From a virus, in the IMG/VR virus record IMGVR_UViG_3300042691_015373, positions 1 to 20,340 of that record: a stretch of DNA of 20,340 nucleotides; one strand, given 5' to 3'. Numbering within the stretch: position 1 is the stretch's first letter; every line of letters starts with the position of its first letter. Position numbers and translations under genes: made by a program. The notes beneath the pieces are model-generated. The model was not told the origin of the DNA. It did not search any database and worked only from the letters and a program-made list of their open reading frames with translations. Positions 18,763 to 20,340 of the stretch are shown one piece after another.

Positions 18763-19066
18763 GGGATGGTGTTCTAATGAAGGTAATCCACGATCTCATA
18801 TTCTTCATTATAATATTTACACTGTACGAAATATTACAGACTATGCTGGTGGAACGATTTTGGAAGAAGTAAATTCACTAGAGGAATATTTTAATACAGA
18901 CTTGATGGGTATTGATGAGCCATACTATGCTGTTTATGGATCATTCAAATTTGATTTTGTAAGAAGTCCTATCAAGATTTTGGAAACTCCAGATTTAAAA
19001 ATTGCAATTGATGTTGTTGAGCAATTAACTGGTAATATGGTCAAAGAAGATGAAGTATACCATTGA
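18734..19066 (+). CDS. hypothetical protein, 110 aa
   Basis: ATG 18734 begins inside the end of the previous gene; AAGGAG lies about 13 nt upstream. The protein is mixed and acidic, with several aromatic strands (HYNIYTVRNITDYAGG, then YYAVYGSFKFDFV). No family recognised. It overlaps the kinase-like gene by 17 nt, so the two may be translated together. Confidence 0.65.
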   Translation: MVSYPNRLFKGWCSNEGNPRSHILHYNIYTVRNITDYAGGTILEEVNSLEEYFNTDLMGIDEPYYAVYGSFKFDFVRSPIKILETPDLKIAIDVVEQLTGNMVKEDEVYH

Positions 19067-19589
19067 ATTAGATCATTCTGGTGAAGGCGGGTCTGCTGAA
19101 TTCTATCTTATAAGAGAAAATCAGAACTTAGGATTCAAACAGTTTCGTAATAAAAAATTTGCAAATAAGGCTTATGAAAAACAAAAACTTTTGAGCAAAT
19201 ACCATTTAGCACCAAAAGTAATTGGAAAAGTATGTAAATTACCCATCATAATAGAATCTTATCCAGAATATAAAATGAATACCAACTGGGGATATGTTAC
19301 AGAAAAGGCGAAAATTCTGGATGAAAAGGTTATGAAAAAGAGACTGAAAGATATCCAGAATCTTGTAGAAACTATTGAGAATAAAACTCGTCTTAGATTT
19401 TGGGATTGTCATTATTGGAATGTGGGTTATATTAAGCGAAAAAATAAGGCTAAATTAGTTTGTATTGATACCGGGCCTGAGAGTTTTGATCGTGATGCTA
19501 ATGCTTGGGGATTCGGTAAACCTGGGCCAAAATGCGACTATTGTAATAAGTATCAGTGTCGTTGTAGTAACGGCTTTTGGTTGGATTAG
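19050..19589 (+). CDS. protein-kinase-like fold protein, 179 aa
   Basis: A minimal kinase-like chain: Lys30 in LGFKQF fits the ATP-binding Lys of strand 3, FWDCHYWNVGYI (118-129) fits the catalytic loop with Asp119 and Asn124, and CIDTG (138-142) fits the metal-binding Asp. Gly-rich GEGGSAEFY (11-19) sits where the nucleotide-binding loop belongs. Short for a kinase; the C-terminus has a Cys cluster (CDYCNKYQCRC) that may bind zinc. Could phosphorylate protein or a small molecule, or be a pseudokinase. Assignment rests on motif order only. Confidence 0.7.
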   Translation: MKYTIELDHSGEGGSAEFYLIRENQNLGFKQFRNKKFANKAYEKQKLLSKYHLAPKVIGKVCKLPIIIESYPEYKMNTNWGYVTEKAKILDEKVMKKRLKDIQNLVETIENKTRLRFWDCHYWNVGYIKRKNKAKLVCIDTGPESFDRDANAWGFGKPGPKCDYCNKYQCRCSNGFWLD

Positions 19590-19598
19590 ATGGTGTAT

Positions 19599-19615
19599 TC
19601 CTTTAGTATAAAGGA
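19599..19615 (+). promoter_or_regulatory. hairpin sequestering the Shine-Dalgarno of the 19625 gene
   Basis: TCCTTTA (19599-19605) and TAAAGGA (19609-19615) are perfect complements around GTA. The right arm contains AAAGGA of the AAAGGAG ribosome site (SD starts at 19610). The tight hairpin would block ribosome access when folded. Confidence 0.65.
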
Positions 19616-19624
19616 GAGATTATT

Positions 19625-19984
19625 ATGTCAAAAGAATTTAACGATATTATTAGAGAAATAAATAAACAAAATAAAGAACTTCATAGTATAGATAGCCAAA
19701 TCTCAAAGGAAGTTGTCAAAGAAATTATTGATCTAAAAAAGAGTATACGAAATATAGAAAGTAAAATACGATCTATGGATGATACTCTAGTTAAATTATT
19801 TGATATTTTAAATACTATCACAGTATTTATAGAAGAAGCAGATGAAAACCAAGAAGAATTAGACGATGAAGAAGATTGGACTCCTTATGAAGATCGTAAT
19901 TTTTCATACAAAAACGATAGTGAATATGATGATGACGAAGAAGAAAATGATGATGAATGGAGTAATGGTCAGGATGAAAGTTAA
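19625..19984 (+). CDS. coiled-coil protein with acidic tail, 119 aa
   Basis: Residues 1-75 are a charged coiled coil (IIREINKQNKELHSIDSQIS, then LKKSIRNIESKIRSMDDTLV). The last 45 residues are extremely acidic (EELDDEEDW, then YDDDEEENDDE), which may mimic DNA or bind a basic protein. No catalytic motif. The ribosome site is part of a hairpin. The stop overlaps the next ATG as TAATG. Confidence 0.7.
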   Translation: MSKEFNDIIREINKQNKELHSIDSQISKEVVKEIIDLKKSIRNIESKIRSMDDTLVKLFDILNTITVFIEEADENQEELDDEEDWTPYEDRNFSYKNDSEYDDDEEENDDEWSNGQDES

Positions 19985-20226
19985 TGGCTAGTTTAGCATT
20001 GTTGGTTACTTTAATGCTATTGTTCGTAATATTGTTAGGGCCAGCAACATGGCTACTAAGTAAATCAATTTATATTCCAAGATTTATTATATGGATTATG
20101 GGACTATTAAGCATAGGAATTGGAATTTATTGGTTTTTCTTACCAGTAAATTTTTTACGATTTTTTGGACTCCTTACAGCATATTTAGGATGGCTGGCGA
20201 TACAATCTAAAGAGAAGGGGACTTGA
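19984..20226 (+). CDS. small multi-span membrane protein, 80 aa
   Basis: TAATG overlap with the acidic coiled-coil gene. Hydrophobic segments at about residues 4-25, 31-50 and 54-73 suggest two or three membrane helices with a short basic tail. No conserved motif. It ends at the -35 box of the promoter at 20223. Possible membrane partner of the gene before it. Confidence 0.7.
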   Translation: MASLALLVTLMLLFVILLGPATWLLSKSIYIPRFIIWIMGLLSIGIGIYWFFLPVNFLRFFGLLTAYLGWLAIQSKEKGT

Positions 20227-20250
20227 CAACCGATACTGTCATGGTATGAT
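20223..20250 (+). promoter_or_regulatory. sigma70-like promoter with CCGAT spacer motif
   Basis: TTGACA (20223-20228), 16-nt spacer ACCGATACTGTCATGG, TATGAT (20245-20250). Drives the gene beginning at 20295. Confidence 0.8.
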
Positions 20251-20294
20251 GGTGGCATCACAGGAACGATTCACAGGATATTTGGAGAAAAACA

Positions 20295-20340
20295 ATGAAG
20301 TTGGCAGACCGTGTTATTGAGACTCATAGTGCTGGTGTTC
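20295..20340 (+). CDS. 5' end of a gene truncated by the window edge
   Basis: ATG 20295 has TGGAG 8 nt upstream and a promoter at 20223. Fifteen codons are visible (MKLADRVIETHSAGV) before the window ends. CGT, GCT and GGT codons resemble the less AT-rich class here (ligase, HTH gene). Too short to identify. Confidence 0.7.
   Translation, partial: MKLADRVIETHSAGV

Noticed and set aside
1-20340. CRISPR array, insertion sequence or integrase
   Set aside because: No spaced direct repeats, transposase or recombinase motifs were seen. The only mobile-type genes are two HNH nucleases.

Overview
The window looks like part of the genome of a large, AT-rich, double-stranded DNA bacteriophage. Short genes are packed on the + strand with ATGA, TAATG or longer overlaps. 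Many are small unrecognised proteins. Among them are typical phage nucleotide and DNA-metabolism genes (ThyX, UV-damage endonuclease, ATP-dependent DNA ligase, an HhH-GPD-type glycosylase-like protein, a deaminase-like protein) and phage-borne translation RNAs (a tmRNA, a tRNA-Leu(UAA) and a probable tRNA-Ile(UAU)). No structural, packaging or replication-core gene is visible. A DUF1559 protein with a prepilin-type N-terminus, a family hugely expanded in Planctomycetes, makes a planctomycete host the best guess, but this is inference.

Layout: 1-1533, small unknown genes. 1530-3619, a promoter and a putative cell-envelope module: DUF1559 pilin-like protein, three small ORFs, then a secreted Cys-rich protein. 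3658-5292, a stem-loop, a promoter and small genes including a HELAH metalloprotease-like protein. 5285-8452, ThyX, UvsE-like endonuclease and a deaminase-like protein. 8473-10856, Zn-ribbon proteins and conserved small phage proteins. 10875-12541, the first RNA region: strong promoter, tRNA-Ile(UAU)?, two small membrane or signal-peptide proteins, tmRNA, and an endonuclease VII-like HNH protein starting 2 nt after the tmRNA. 12498-16942, DUF6356-like protein, DNA ligase, sulfotransferase-like protein, glycosylase-like protein, PspC-domain protein and metallophosphoesterase. 16878-18099, the second RNA region: HTH-like gene, an approximately 80-nt stem-loop, a tRNA-Leu(UAA) interrupted by a 196-nt group I intron, and an antisense HNH gene whose stop codon directly follows the tRNA. 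18112-20340, small conserved genes, a kinase-like protein, an acidic coiled-coil protein, a membrane protein and the start of another gene.

Regulation: eleven near-consensus sigma70-type promoters are visible. Most carry a CCGAT motif, usually just downstream of the -35 box, suggesting one regulator or a lineage-specific promoter signature. Two genes (15941 and 19625) have Shine-Dalgarno sequences buried in hairpins. The most notable features are the intron-bearing tRNA-Leu(UAA) with its abutting antisense HNH nuclease and the tmRNA with its abutting HNH nuclease: two essential-type RNA genes, each in zero-spacing contact with a putative homing nuclease.
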